Assembly (NCBI GenBank): GCA_037013685.1
Contig: CM072887.1
Span: 38,863,154-38,927,153 of the forward strand
Source of the DNA: Acridotheres tristis
Taxonomy: Eukaryota; Chordata; Aves; Passeriformes; Sturnidae
DNA: 64,000 nt
Direction: 5' to 3'
The translations under genes and the position numbers were made by a program. Position 1 is the stretch's first letter. Every line of letters begins with the position of its first letter. Positions 33,701 to 46,200 of the stretch are shown here, piece by piece. The notes beneath the pieces are model-generated. The model was not told the origin of the DNA and searched no databases. It saw nothing but the letters and a program-made list of their open reading frames with translations.

Positions 33701-35884
33701 GGTAATCTGAAGAGATGTCCCTTCTTAGTCCTCCTTGCAGGCTGTAGGAAATACCCACGGCTCCCTTCCTTCTAAATGCCTTCACCCCATCACCTTCCTT
33801 CTGTACGTTATGCTCATGTTCCCAAGTGGCTTTGTCTAAGTGGAATGAAAAGTGACTTTTATAGAGAAGATATGCTTCAGAGAAGCAGAGAAGATATATG
33901 TCAGACTCTCTTTGTATCTTTTAATCATGTGGGTCTTAAAAAGACATGAATGGCGAACACCTAGAATGGTATTTTTCTTGCAACAGTAAAATAACAGGTT
34001 CTAAAATAATAACCTAGACAGATACCCCTTTAATTCTGTCCGTCTGAAGAGTTATTGTAGCTGCAGCCAAGGGCAAAGAGTAACAGAAACACCAAGCAAG
34101 GTCATGAGTGTGTGGCTGGATGACACCAGAAAGTGTAAAGCAGCAGACAGTGACTAAAATTGTGCAAAGATGAGCTAGGGGACCACAGCTCCAGGTTAAT
34201 TGCATAACTTGCCTGCTTGCCCAATACACCTCTGCACTTCTGAGAGACACCTTTAAGTTGTTTGAAATTTGCTTCAGAAGGCGTTCAAACAATTTCAGGC
34301 TGTCATACTCCTGCAGCTTCTAGAAATCAATTTTGAAAAGCCGGCAGACAAAGCTGAGAGATAGTTAAAGATCTGTTTAAAGGGCAGGAAATCCAGATAA
34401 GCTGAGATGCCTTAGCTACATCATATAGTTCAGGTCTTTACCCAGCTGCAGCCCTCTGTCATGAGCCAGCATGCCCACATGACTCATCCTCATTATGTTT
34501 TTGGAGAGTGTTCTGTCATTTCCCCTCCCCCAATTTCCCCATTATATCTGGACTTCATCTGCCCCACTTTTACAAATTCTCTCTCTCTCGTTTTCAACAT
34601 GAGGTAATTCCCAAACAAGAAGATTTTGGTTTTGTAGACTTAAAATTGTCCGATGTGCTCTTCCCAATTAGTAACACTAGCAAAAAGCAGACAAACTCTA
34701 GACAAAACTGCCCTTCACAGTCTTGACAAATATGGAACTTCATGTCATCCCATCCCTGAAATTTCTGCTTTGCTGGTAGGTGAAGTTCTCAGACAGCAGC
34801 TAATGGAAAGAAGGGAAGGACTGAACTCATGCAAGGGGATGTTGAGGAATTAAATCTCCTGCCCGTGAGCTCCTGTGTGAGGCGAAACAAATAATTTAAG
34901 CCCAGCTTCCCACACGTGGTAACCAATGGCATGTTTTCCATTTTATTTTTCTGTGACTGTGATCCGATTTGCAGAATTCTGATCCTGGATGCAAACAGTC
35001 AATGGATTAAATCCTTTTTTTAGCTGAAGTCCTTCATCATTTAGAAGTGATGTTGACGGGGATACCTGTCTCAAACTAAGCATCTTAAGTAGATACTTAG
35101 CTTTAATGACTCAGATTCTCCCTTGTAAATAAAGGTGGTAATACTTTTTCACTACATGGTGTTGTACAAGTTAAGTAAGCCTCATTTGTAAAACAGTTAG
35201 GTATCACAGTGATAAAGGAAACAATTTTTTTATAGGGTGTTGTCTGAATTGCACACTGAACACAGCACTGTAAATCTGTGCACTGAGCAAAGACAAAACA
35301 CCAGTGCTCAGCCTGTTCATACATTGTGTTCTATCCTTTGCACTATAAGAAACTATTATTCCACTGCTCTTCAATTACCTCACTAGTGTAATAAAAAAGG
35401 ACAAATAATGTGATGTTAAAAGTGCTGAGACACTGATAAATTGTCAGAATGAGAAAAAAGGGTAAATTGTTGCATTACTGTTATGAAGTTTTCTAAGTAA
35501 GTACCATTTATTTTTTCCATATTTCCCTCAATACACAGATTGCCATTGTCCTACAGAAGTTCTCCAAGCAAATTTAATTTATCCTAATTTCTTGTGCTGC
35601 AAATTCAATGTGAAGTAGCAGTCACATATTCTCATATATCATTTATTATTCTATGAATAAACATTCGGTATATAAGTCTGTGCTCTTAATAATAGTGATA
35701 AAAACCGTTCACTTTCTACAACAGCACATTTCGTAGAGATTTGTGATTTGTTAACATGCTCCAGTGATGAGGTTCTGAGGTTTTGATGAGGCTTTGAGTA
35801 GGTTTTATTTCCAATTTTGTTTTTCTACTTGTTCACACTTCTTGTGCTGGTTTCCTGATTGAAAAAAAATTATTTTGTTTTCAG
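30733..35884. other. Intergenic region upstream of CCR6
   Basis: AT-rich DNA with no exon or repeat family I can support. A T-rich open frame at 32888-33241 looks like low-complexity chance. It may contain CCR6 5' non-coding exons or regulatory DNA, but none is identifiable by eye. Confidence 0.4.
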
Positions 35885-35956
35885 AAATACTTGGGGAAGT
35901 ATTTGAGGTCCTTCTGAACATATTTTTCTGAGAAGTGTACTGCCAAAATGAGTTTT
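35885..35956 (+). CDS. CCR6: CCR6 upstream exon: 5' UTR plus first three codons
   Basis: A 72-bp candidate exon between a good acceptor (attttgttttcag with an upstream cctgatt branch-like site) and a GTAAGT donor at 35957. The ATG at 35948 sits in a favourable context (ccaaaATGa) and gives ATG AGT TTT, ending in phase 0. That joins the second exon at 36592 in frame to start MSFTDPPSTDYPYDSDYASQ. Several chemokine receptors, such as CXCR4, begin with a similarly tiny coding exon. The coding part is 35948-35956. No transcript evidence is available. Confidence 0.6.
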
Positions 35957-36591
35957 GTAAGTACTTAATTGATAAACTATATTAGTATACCAATAAAGTG
36001 ATGACTCTGTAAGAGCCAGTTCCTTGAGTCTGCAGATCCAAATTCCATAATTTCAGGAGTAAAAATCTGAAGAGGTGTTTCTGACAGCAGAGCTCACTGT
36101 CAAAGCACACTATTTATTGGATTTTCAAGACGTTTGGTGTTTGTCATGCAGGTAAATGTGTCTCAGCTAGCTATCATAGATTGCCTGTCTAGCTGAGTAG
36201 AGAGAAGTAATCATTTTTGGACTTGATTTAGTCAAGCTGCATTAGTATGAAATGCATAACGTTCTAGAAAGTCCTGTTTGCCTTGTTTGATGGTAAAGAC
36301 TTGACCCCTAATTCAAATTCAGACTTTTACACTGTAGAGTCTTCTGTGACAGCAGACTTGTCCTTTCTGCATAATGCATTTAAAGACCTTTGAAACATCC
36401 AAAAGGATTATTTTCACATTTGTGTTCTAAATATGATTTTATGAAATTTCCTAGATAGCTCTTACAAGCCTTGTCTGTAGTGTTAAATGCATTTGTAACT
36501 GGAATGTGTGGTCAGTTATCTATCATGTTTCTGCTGTACAGGGACTAAAGATTAACATCTGTGTGTTAACTGGTGTTCTCCTTTTCTACAG

Positions 36592-37677
36592 ACAGACCCT
36601 CCTTCCACAGATTACCCCTATGATTCAGACTATGCTTCTCAAATCATGCCACCTTGTTCTAAGTTGGAAGTCAGGAACTTCACAAAAGCATTTCTGCCAG
36701 TTGCATATTCATTGATTTGTGTCATTGGCCTCTTTGGTAACACCTTCGTGGTGATGACCTTCGCTTTATATGAAAGAACCAAGTCCATGACAGATGTGTA
36801 CCTCTTCAACATGGCCATAGCAGACATACTGTTTGTTCTTACTCTTCCACTGTGGGCAGTGAATTACGCTGCTGACGAATGGATTTTTGGTGATTTCATT
36901 TGCAAAATGTCTAGGGGTATCTATGCAATCAACTTCAGCTGTGGCATGCTGCTTTTGGTCTTTATCAGCGTGGACAGGTACATTGCTATCGTACAGGCAA
37001 CAAAGTCTTTTAAGCTCAGGGCAAGGACTCTCGCACATAGTAAAATCATTTGTCTGACTGTGTGGATATCATCAATTTTAATCTCCAGTTCCTCTTTTCT
37101 GTACAGTGAAAGTTACAGCTTCTCCATCAATGAAACCAAAGAGATTTGTGATCACAGATTTGATGGAATATCTGAAAGCACAATGCTGAAATCGCTGCTG
37201 CTATGGCTACAAGTTGTGTTTGGATTTTTTATACCTTTTGTATTCATGATTTTTTGCTACACCTTCATTGTCAAATCCTTACAACAAGCTCAGAATTCTA
37301 AAAGAAACAAAGCAATCCGTGTGATTGTATTAATTGTAGCTGTTTTCCTAGTTTGCCAGGTACCTTATAACATTGTTCTTCTCATAGCAGCTGTCAACAT
37401 GGGCAAGATGGACAAATCTTGTGACAGTGACAAGATAATGGCTTATGCAAAATACACCACTGAAGCCATAGCATTTTTACACTGTTGTGTGAACCCTGTG
37501 CTCTATGCATTTATTGGAGTGAAGTTCAGAAGTTATTTTGTGAAGCTAATGAAGGACCTATGGTGCAAGAGAGACAAGAAAGACAATAAACGTAATTCAA
37601 GGACAAACTCTGATACTTATCATTCAAGACAGACTAGTGAAATTCTGACTGACAATGGATCGTCTTTTACTATATAA
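36592..37677 (+). CDS. CCR6: C-C chemokine receptor type 6, main exon
   Basis: CCR6 is the seven-pass, G-protein-coupled plasma-membrane receptor for CCL20, directing dendritic, B and Th17 cell migration in mammals. From the ATG at 36646 the frame gives 343 aa with long matches to human CCR6, such as MAIADILFVLTLP, IYAINF.CGMLLL, DRYIAIVQATKSF, FMIFCYTFIVK, QAQNSKR.KAIRVI and FLHCC.NPVLYAFIG. In that numbering the DRYIAIV motif is at 110-116 and NPVLY at 283-287. Paired-type cysteines are C86/C168 and C4/C259, and N-glycosylation sites are N11 and N162. The frame is open for 18 further codons upstream (an acidic, tyrosine-rich stretch DYPYDSDY typical of chemokine-receptor N-termini) to a strong cttttctacag acceptor at 36591. 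With the three-codon upstream exon the protein would be 364 aa, against 374 in human. The serine/threonine-rich tail ends SSFTI, as human ends SSFTM. Confidence 0.97.
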   Translation, partial: TDPPSTDYPYDSDYASQIMPPCSKLEVRNFTKAFLPVAYSLICVIGLFGNTFVVMTFALYERTKSMTDVYLFNMAIADILFVLTLPLWAVNYAADEWIFGDFICKMSRGIYAINFSCGMLLLVFISVDRYIAIVQATKSFKLRARTLAHSKIICLTVWISSILISSSSFLYSESYSFSINETKEICDHRFDGISESTMLKSLLLWLQVVFGFFIPFVFMIFCYTFIVKSLQQAQNSKRNKAIRVIVLIVAVFLVCQVPYNIVLLIAAVNMGKMDKSCDSDKIMAYAKYTTEAIAFLHCCVNPVLYAFIGVKFRSYFVKLMKDLWCKRDKKDNKRNSRTNSDTYHSRQTSEILTDNGSSFTI

Positions 37678-39090
37678 TACAATTTGAACAACTTCAATAC
37701 TGAAGGACTCTTCTCACCAAGAATCCCAAACTAATGTCACTGTGCATGTGGCAGCAAGTCATCTGATCTTCTCTGTGCCTCTAAAGGCACAATGATCTAC
37801 AACTCCTGTCAGGAAATTAATTAGGATAAAGGAATAATAGTGTCCTGTGTAAAACTAAAGCCTTATTCACTTCTCTTGATGCTCTTCTAAAATATATTCT
37901 CTTGGAATTATAAAGAAAGTGAAGTTTACAGAGAAACCCTCATCAGTGTGTAAGGAAAAATTGCGTCTCATCTGTCCTACACCACTGAAATATCCCCAAA
38001 AATAATAAGTAAATGAATAAGGTAATGTCTAGGCTCTTTCTTACATTTATGTTGTTTCTGTTAATTACTTCCACCTGGAAATCCTACTGAAGTGTAGCCC
38101 TCCACTGTGCTTATATTGCAGACAGGTCACATTGTGACAATACTAATAACCCAAAGAGATGGCATTTTGAGGAAAGCACGACAAGGAATATGAGCTGAGA
38201 AATGGAAAAACAGGCTCAGGACTGCTGACATAGCTGGGCTGCAGTGCTTAGTCTTGTAAATCTTTGCCCACTGCTATTCTGAACAGAGATTGAAGCTTTG
38301 CTAGAGAGTTTCTTCTCTTTTCTTGGCACAGGATTCAGATGCTGGAATCCAACAAAGCTGATAATCTGATTAATACCTCTTTGTAAAAAGTTGTCTCTTT
38401 CTAGCTGACATTCACACTCTGCTTTTTAAAAGGCAACTAACTGTATGGAACTGCAATTATTCCAACACTATTTGTTGGAATGTGATTGGTGACAAAATAT
38501 AAAGCATTTATTTGTATTTAGCTACCGCTAGCAAAGATTCCTTAGGAATATATTTACCAGCTCAAATATGCATATATATAGTTTCAGAAAATACTTAGAA
38601 GTTATTATCTAAAAAAAGAGAGCAGAATCTGACTTAATTCAGACAGAATTTTTACTGAGTCAGTATTTGACTCACTATGAATATAGGAATGTTTGTAATA
38701 AATGCAATTAGTTTTACCCAGACTTGAGTAAAACGCTTCAGCAAATCCTCAGTGGATCTTCTGCTCATTGAGTGAGCTTCACCACTGTTGCTGTCACTGT
38801 GGGACAATGAGATAGACAGAAGCAGGAGCTGAAGATCCCTTGATGAAATCATTAATATGGCACATGAAACTAGTACTGCCTTGGCTGGTACAATCCATCC
38901 TTGTTTCCACTGCAGGGTCAGGTTTTTAAATATCAGTGCCAGATATGATAAAGAGTCCATATATTTATCATAACTGAATAGCAATTTTGCAAGAATATGA
39001 TAGAAAATTATGTAAATACAGATGCATGTAATTTGCTGTACCTAGCCATGATGATTTTCTGGAAGAGAATTTAGTGAATAAAAAATGTAA
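37678..39090 (+). other. CCR6: CCR6 3' UTR and flank
   Basis: Non-coding AT-rich sequence. An AU-rich cluster with overlapping ATTTA motifs (catttatttgtattta) lies at about 38506-38520, and AATAAA hexamers lie at 38697 and 39077, either of which could end the transcript. An antisense open frame of 110 codons at 38652-38984 is unidentified. The UTR extent is inferred. Confidence 0.45.
38505..38520 (+). promoter_or_regulatory. AU-rich element candidate in CCR6 3' UTR
   Basis: Overlapping ATTTA-type motifs (catttatttgtattta) about 0.83 kb after the CCR6 stop. AU-rich elements often destabilise immune-gene mRNAs. It acts only if the transcript reaches this far. Confidence 0.3.
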
Positions 39091-39480
39091 CTGAAAAGGA
39101 AAAAAGTCTCCTCATATCTAAGAGTTCCCTGCTATATGTGTTGCCATTAAACTTCCTCTTACTCCATGCAAAATCTGTCAAAATCCGAGCAGTCTGTCCA
39201 TCAGGGGCTCCCTGAGGGAGTGTGTCCCAGGTAGGGAAGTTCAGAGCTGAAGCAGCTGCAGCAGCTCTTGGGCAGAACCTCCCAAGGCTCCAAAGTGTAT
39301 CCCCCACCTCCTGCCACCCCACTGCCATGCCTGCATTGGCCTTCAGCCACTGAACAACCCCAACACTGCCCTAACGGGGTTTGGGGGCCAGACAGCAACC
39401 AAGGGACAGTCACTGACCAGGCACTGTCACTGTCCCACCAGTGGTGACTTGCTAACAGACCCTGGCACAGGGCAGGGAAA

Positions 39481-40019
39481 TGTTGCAACCCTGGTCACTG
39501 AGAATTTTAGACTTTCTGTGCTGACAGGCACTGACCCCCAAGAAAACACTGCTTTTGACCTGAGGCTGTGGAGAAGGCTTCCAAAATTGAATGACTGGTA
39601 GAACTGGGATTATGGATGTGTAGTTTGAAGAGAAGTGTGTAATATCACATAGCAGAAAACTTAGAATTTGAGGTTTTAGAATAGAACAACATATAGAAAG
39701 CAAGATGGAGGTTTTAGGGCAGAGGTTTGTCTTTCTTTTCCACCTTCTTCTTCATGGGTGTGAGTGGGATTTTGTAACTGGATAAAAAAGTCCACATTGC
39801 TGGCCATGGGTGGTTGGTTATTGGGTTAAAAGTAAAAATAATTAAAGTGTCATTTCTTAATTGGAGAGTTTATCCTTAAAAGACCTTGTAAAGAGAGAGA
39901 TACAGCTTCATTTTTAGCTTGTTACCTTGAGGTGCTGTGGAACTCATGGTCTGTGAGATTGTAATCTGGATAAGAATTAATAAACATCTGAGTCCGAACA
40001 AGAAATACCGTCTCGCGCA
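39481..40019 (+). mobile_element. Probable solo LTR of an avian endogenous retrovirus
   Basis: A segment starting tgttgcaaccctgg and ending gtctcgcgca has the TG...CA ends of an LTR, and its 3' portion has an AATAAA at 39979 followed about 35 bp later by the CA end. I recall closely similar sequence (gagtccgaacaagaaatacc) recurring in bird LTRs. The flanking 5-mers (ggaaa / tttaa) do not match, so the ends or target-site duplication are uncertain. No gag, pol or env frame adjoins it. Confidence 0.55.
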
Positions 40020-40074
40020 TTTAATCTGAGTAGGATAATGAAAAATTCAACAGATATTTAAAAATACCTTCCCC

Positions 40075-40960
40075 CCACCTGTCCTCCTCCCAAGACATAA
40101 CTTTGCTCCTGATTCTTTGCCTCCTGTCCCACAGCTAACAGGGAGATGGGAATGGGGGTTACAGTCAGTTCATCACTCCCTGCTCAGAAAGAGGAGTCCT
40201 TCCCCTGCCCTAGCCTGGCGTCCCTCACACAGAAGACAGTCTTCCATGAATTCCTTTAGCATGAGTTCTTTCCATGGGCTGCACTTCTGCAAAAACTGCT
40301 CCAGCGAGGATCCTTTTCTGCGGCTTACATTTCCTCAAGAAAAGGCTACTCCAGCGTGGGTTCCCTGTGAGGTCACAATTCCTGCCAAGAAACCTGGTAG
40401 CACGGGCTCCTTTCTCCACAGGGCCACAGGTCCTGCCAGGAGCCTGCTCCAGTGTGGGCTTCCCACAGAGTCACAAAGTCACAGCCTCTTTTCAAGCATC
40501 CACCTGCTCTCATGCAGGGCTCCTTCAGAGTCTGCAGGTGGCTCTCTGAGCCCCTCTGGAACTCTGAAGGCTGCAGGGACACAGCTTGCCTCACCATTGT
40601 CTTCCTCATCATGAGCTGCAAATGTATCTCTTCTCTGGTGCCTGGAGCACCTTCTGCCCCTCCTTTGCTGGCATTGGTGTCTGCAGTGTTGGTTCTCTCA
40701 CATATTCTCACTTCTGTCTCCTCTGTCTGCAATTACTTCTGTACCAATAACTTTTTTTCCTATTTAGCATTATTATCATGGCTGAAGGGCTCAGCCTTGG
40801 CCAGAAGTAGGTCCATCTTGGAGGAGCAGTGGCTCTGTTGGATGTGGAACAAGCTTCTAGCAGTTTCTCAGAGTAGAATTCACCCTTAAAGCTCCCTTAC
40901 TACAAAACCTGACTGCACAAACCCCATACATCTCCCAAGGGGCTGCTGTGCAGGGAGAAC
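40075..40960 (+). repeat. Avian interspersed repeat with internal ~45-bp imperfect repeats
   Basis: GC-richer block with several degenerate copies of a unit like ctccagcgtgggttccctgt followed by cacaggtcctgccaggagcc (about 40315-40500), then ctgaagggctcagccttggc and caagcttctagcagtttctc. I recall this sequence type as widespread in bird genomes and probably derived from an endogenous retrovirus LTR, but I cannot name the family. The long open frames across it (165 and 145 codons) follow from low stop density and are not genes. Confidence 0.5.
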
Positions 40961-43900
40961 CACAGCTCCAGCCAGTGGGATGCTGGCTTTGTTACACACA
41001 CTTTGGGGGAAACTACAGGTGGAAGGGTGGGTAGATAGAAATTTAATTTAGATTTTGACATTTTTCGTGAAATCTACCATAAGGTAAAAGAGAGAGACCA
41101 GTTCGGAGCAAAAGCAGTGGAAGAGAAGGGTTACTCTGCTCAATGTCCAGAAGGAGATGGCCAGAGTGGCAGACTGGCCAGTGGATGTGGCTGATGGGCC
41201 CTCAGATATTCCATCATTCCTTTGGTGGCCGTGTCAGCAGAACCAGCTCATAAGTTGGGGCTGATATTAGTAGTTCAGGGCATGAAAAGAACACAGATTT
41301 AGAGGAGCCTGGGAACTTGGTGTTCCTTTTAATGCTTATAGAGCAACATTTCAAAGCTTACTATGCATACTGCATCTTATGATTATTTTCTCCTTGTGGT
41401 AACTACGTATGACAAGCATATGGCAAGATTTTCTTTTTTGTTGCAGATATTCCATCTGGGATTTTTGGAAAGATAAGATTTGGTTTTGCACAGGATCTTG
41501 TTTCCCACCACATCTAAAGAGAGGAGGACATATGCAGTGTTGCATCATGTCTTACACAGAGAAGATGTGGGTGATAAGCTTAGAGAAGTCGATTTGTATC
41601 TTCCTCCAGCTGGGGACTGGGGCTGGATTGTGATATTGGCTGCATGCACAAGGTCTCTTTTGTTAGCAGGTTCCATTCTTTGGGTGAGTCCACAACGGCC
41701 CTGCCTGATGCTTCCTGGTCTAGCAGTCCAGAATGATGTAGGTCATCAGTGCACACTGCTGAATAAAGGCATAATACCTCAGTGCAGACAGTCTAAAGCT
41801 AAATCTGTTTTCTGACGTCTATGATCATGAAAATGGATCTGATTTATTATTCTTCTCCCCACAATAAATGACAACTTTCTTCACAGGGTGAAATTTAAAT
41901 TTCATATGGTGTCTCTTCTATTTATATATTACATTTCTTAAAAGAGTAATCACTATAAACTGATGAGCCTGCAAGAGAGTCGAAGTGGATAGATAAGATC
42001 AAAACCATCTGTGCCTTGATTCAAAAGGCAAAGGAAGGAAAATTATACACCAAGGTAGAAAGCATTTGGTGATGATGAGTGGAAACTGAAGGGAAACTCA
42101 AAAAAACAGTCTAGAGAAGAACGGCTTGCTATGGAAGGTTATTAATGATGGTAAAGTACGTAACAGATACAACTCTGCTTTGGATCTTTGTAGGGCAGTC
42201 TTATTATTTATTGGGGAAATTCTGGGGAAATTTTCTTGCTGGAGAAGTAACAAGACATGGTACTTGAAGCTTTAAAAATTTGGACACAATTGAAAAAAGA
42301 GTTTCAGATTAAGTGAAAATGACAACAAATTATCAAAACAGTTTGTCTCATGAAGCATCTAAAATATTTTGACGTCTGGTTATTTTCAGATACTATAACA
42401 AGTGCCAAGGAAGTGATTTCACAAAACCACGGAAAGTGGTTCCTAATCTACTTTTTTGTGCTGCTGTCAAGTAGTCAGGGTATTCCCTCCAACCACCTCC
42501 TCTGGCAGGGGGTACCAATCCTCTGTCACCCCTTGTGAGTTAAGGACTCATAGCCTCTTTGAAATAATCCACACAGTTTAAAAAAGGGTGAAAATTTCGC
42601 CCCCAAATTTTCCTACACCAGTAGATCTTATTTCTCTTCTGCATGTCCTTCAGGCTGAAGAGGAAATTAAATGGCACCTCCTCTACTGTGGATATATGAC
42701 ACCAGACTCGGTGGTAATGATGTGACCACTAAGCAGAGTGTTGTTCTCTTGGCCTCTTGGAGCACAGTTCAGTTCCTTTTATGATGAGTTCCTTAAAACA
42801 ATTTCTTCATTTTTGCTTGAATGAACTCCATTGCCTAACCTGAGTTTAAAAGCATCTAAGTTTTATTTACTCTAGAAAAGAAAAGAAAACCTATTGATTA
42901 AAAAGCTGTTTTGAAGGTACAAATTCTTATCCACCAAGTCAGGGCCACTTTCCCCACAAACTGAAAAACCCATTGCCTGTACAAATTTCTAGCTGATATC
43001 CATAGTCAGTTTTCTTTGAATTGATGGCATCATGTAACCCAACTGTAAATAGTGAGGCTCCATTCATATTTCTAATTTCTTCATCTTCCATTTACATTTA
43101 CTACCTTGTATGTTACAAATATATATTGAATTATTGCATGATTAATTTGGACTATGTATATTAGGATCAGATAAACAAATCAAATTAATATTCTTCTACT
43201 AAAAGTTTTTGAAGCTCTTATTTCATTTTACTGTAGCTTTATCATTCCCATTATTTTAGCAACTACAAATTGATGTTATAATATGTATTTAATGTATTTA
43301 GTCTGCAACAAGTGGAATTGATTTATAAATTTGTGATTCACTGAGGATTAGGGGAAGTAGAAAACAACAGCTTCTTCCACAAGCAGCGGTGGCTGAACAC
43401 TGAAATAAAAGGTTTTTTCAAAATAGAAAATATGTGATCTGAATTTATGCCAACTGCAGACAGCCATGATGCTTCAGGACAAAACATGGTAGTATTATTT
43501 CCGAATAATTTGTACTTAGTCCTATCTACAGATTAGGAATGAGAAAGTAAAAAGTAACTGATTACCAGAAAATTGGTGATTTTTTCATTTGTTTTTTTCT
43601 TATCCTATATTAGATCTTCCAGATACTGTTTTTATTGTGATTTGTAGTGCCATTTCTGAAAAACTTTTACAGAAATATAGAGCCATTAAAGTAGTTACTA
43701 TTGGAACTCTGATTGCTGTTATTGATTTTCTTTGCTCATCTTTTTGCTATTCAGATTTTAACCTATGAATTTCTTGTAGGTATCAGACCAAGTTTTGCTT
43801 CTAGTTCATGTAATTTTTTAGGTTTTTTGCTAGTATCAAGAATGTTTTTATAAAAACAATTTCTAGGTACTGTATTCAATTATAGAAATACAGAATGGAA

Positions 43901-46115
43901 GAGATAAAATAATACTAAGATACAGAAAATTTACTGTTGGGTAGAATGCATGAATGATGTGTATTTATGGTTTATAATTTGATTTCTAAGAGAGACTTAT
44001 ATATGAAAGTTAAAAGAGTCTTATTAATGTGTTTCAGATGAATTATAATGTATTTTTACAATCTTTCTCATAAGATTATAATAGAAAATTATAATAGCTT
44101 TGCATTTATTTTTCTGATTCAGATTCAAACTGTATTCAGCTCATAACAACAGTGGTAAAAATAGTGCTGTGTTCAGAAGCTTTTTGCAGTCTGCAGTGTT
44201 TTCAGACCACCGGGTATATATATTGGGTTTACCTTTCAAAAACAAGTGCTTATAAGAATGAACAATATCAGCAGACACACTAATAGTGCAAACAGAGATC
44301 AGAGAACTCGGTGTACTTTTAATGTTGGAGTTGATCTGGCATGAGCACGATGTTTGTTATTGAAAGTATTATGTGCTCTGGGGTTTTCATAAAAACATGG
44401 GTTTTTTACAGACTTGTCAATGCAGGAAACATTTTCTACTTTGTTTTCATTAACCTGTTGTTCTTGTCTTAGGCTGCATGAATCAGTATTCATTACAAAT
44501 TGTTTCTAATTACTGGTGTGCTCTCTAAACAATTTTCACCCCTCTCAAGTTTTCTATAAATATCTGTTAATTTGTAATTTGACTTTAAAATATGTTGCTG
44601 GAGAAAGACAAGGAAAACATGGTTTTAAGATGGCTTTATTGTTTGAACTAGATGATTTAATTCCTATTCACTTATTCTGTTCTTTCTTTTTGTTCTCATA
44701 AAGGTACAAATCGGTTTTTTGTACTAATCATACAACTCTGCAGAAACTCATTAAGTTTATGAAGATAAGCATAAGCATTTTGTGAAAAGTATGTTAGGTT
44801 GAGGTTCCAAAATATCTTAACCTGATTAAGAACCAAGGGTCCAGCTGTCAAAATAATACTGCTTGTGGAAATCCCTTTTGCAAAGGAAGTAGGGTTTAGT
44901 GGTGAGTGGCAGAAAGTCAGTTTTGTTGCTGTGAGCTGTACCCACATTATTGCTGTTCTCGTCTGCTACAGCCAGTGTAGGTGCACAGGCAAAACATTCT
45001 TCTTGGGAACTTCACTCAAGGTGAGCTTCTCTCAAGATGGAAAAGTGGATGCCATGGTATAAAACAACTGAGTCAATTATGTGGCATCACCCAGTTCAGA
45101 AACAGAAAAGTGCTCCAAGGTTTAAAAACTGTCTGCAAATCTTTGTTGCTGTGTTCTTGTTCTTGTGGATGCTTGGATGTATTCGGAAACCATTTGGGCT
45201 TTTTAGACCCAAACTCATCCCAAACTCAGGATTTATTTTGAGTTTAGTAGCCTTTAGGATATACAAAAGTATCAATGATCCTTGAGTGCAAACTTTTGAA
45301 ATTTCACATCTAATATCATAACTTGTTGTGAGACACTGCTATTTTCCTAAGAACCCCTTAAGATTTCTTCAGAGAGCACACGTTTCTTTTAGGCCTAAAA
45401 TTATTTTCATTGTTTCATTTTTAAAAATCATCCGTGTGCTTCGATTTTAGTTTATTTGCACACTCAGACTGGTGCAAGATTTCCCTCTGGTGGTTACAAC
45501 ACGCACCAAGTGTCTGTAAGTGTAATGTCATATCTGCACTATCTTAGAGTTTTATCATTTTACATCAAAAGGATGGACACATACATCAGACCTTAAATAG
45601 GTGTAATTACTTTGTAGATGCAATCAAAATTTCTTTACAGCTTGAATGAAGAGAATCATATCACAGAGCGCAATGTAGTCACACGTCCTACTTTTTCCCC
45701 AAGTCAGATCCTTTTTTATTGTGGTCTGGAATTGTCTTTGTGTGACAGAGGATCTGTACCCAGTTATATCAGCACACATTACCAGTTACTTCAGCTTTCT
45801 CCATCAGCTAGGAGAGTATTATCCAGTTAGAAGAAATTAATTTTTTTTCTTCATAGCAAATGTAGTGTCTCTAGAGAATTAAATCCCTGCCTATTTTTCA
45901 TTTTACTTGTAAATTTCTGTTCTTCTGAGACACAGCAACATATAAGAAAACTGATAAAACATCATAGGTCCATTTCAGGCTCATTTGCTGGGAGTTGTTT
46001 GGTGAATTCCTCTTCAGTTTAGGATTAAGTTGTAGAAATGACCAATAGGGGAGGAAGTTTGAAATCCATTCTCAAGCTGCTTTTAATTCCTATTCTCTTT
46101 AGGTGTTAAATTATT
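40961..46115. other. Intergenic, mostly AT-rich
   Basis: The only item of note is the SLC16-like open segment near 41.6 kb. From 42 to 46 kb I see no exon, RNA or repeat family. Confidence 0.4.
41480..41668 (+). pseudogene. Possible SLC16 (monocarboxylate transporter)-like TM1 fragment
   Basis: An open frame contains YLPPAGDWGWIVILAA, close to the conserved N-terminal [D/E]GGWGWVVVxAA motif that opens TM1 in SLC16 transporters. A potential donor (GCAG|gttcca) follows at 41669. The sequence before and after does not resemble the family, and no further SLC16 exon is seen nearby. It is a weak assignment: either a relic or a chance match. Confidence 0.2.
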
Positions 46116-46117
46116 AC

Positions 46118-46200
46118 AGAGTCACAGAACGGGTAAAGATGGAAGGGACCACTGTGAATCAGCTTGTCCAACCTCCCTGCTTACACTCAGTTAACAATGC
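46118..46200 (-). mobile_element. CR1 LINE 3' tail
   Basis: cagagtcacagaacgggtaa then agatggaagggaccactgtg and ttgtccaacctccctgc is a reverse-oriented CR1 3' end. Confidence 0.75.

Noticed and set aside
36766..37038. 90-codon antisense open frame
   Set aside because: Antisense shadow of CCR6.
40117..40889. Long overlapping open frames of 165, 145 and 119 codons on both strands
   Set aside because: They overlap in several frames within a GC-rich interspersed repeat. The lack of stops is compositional.
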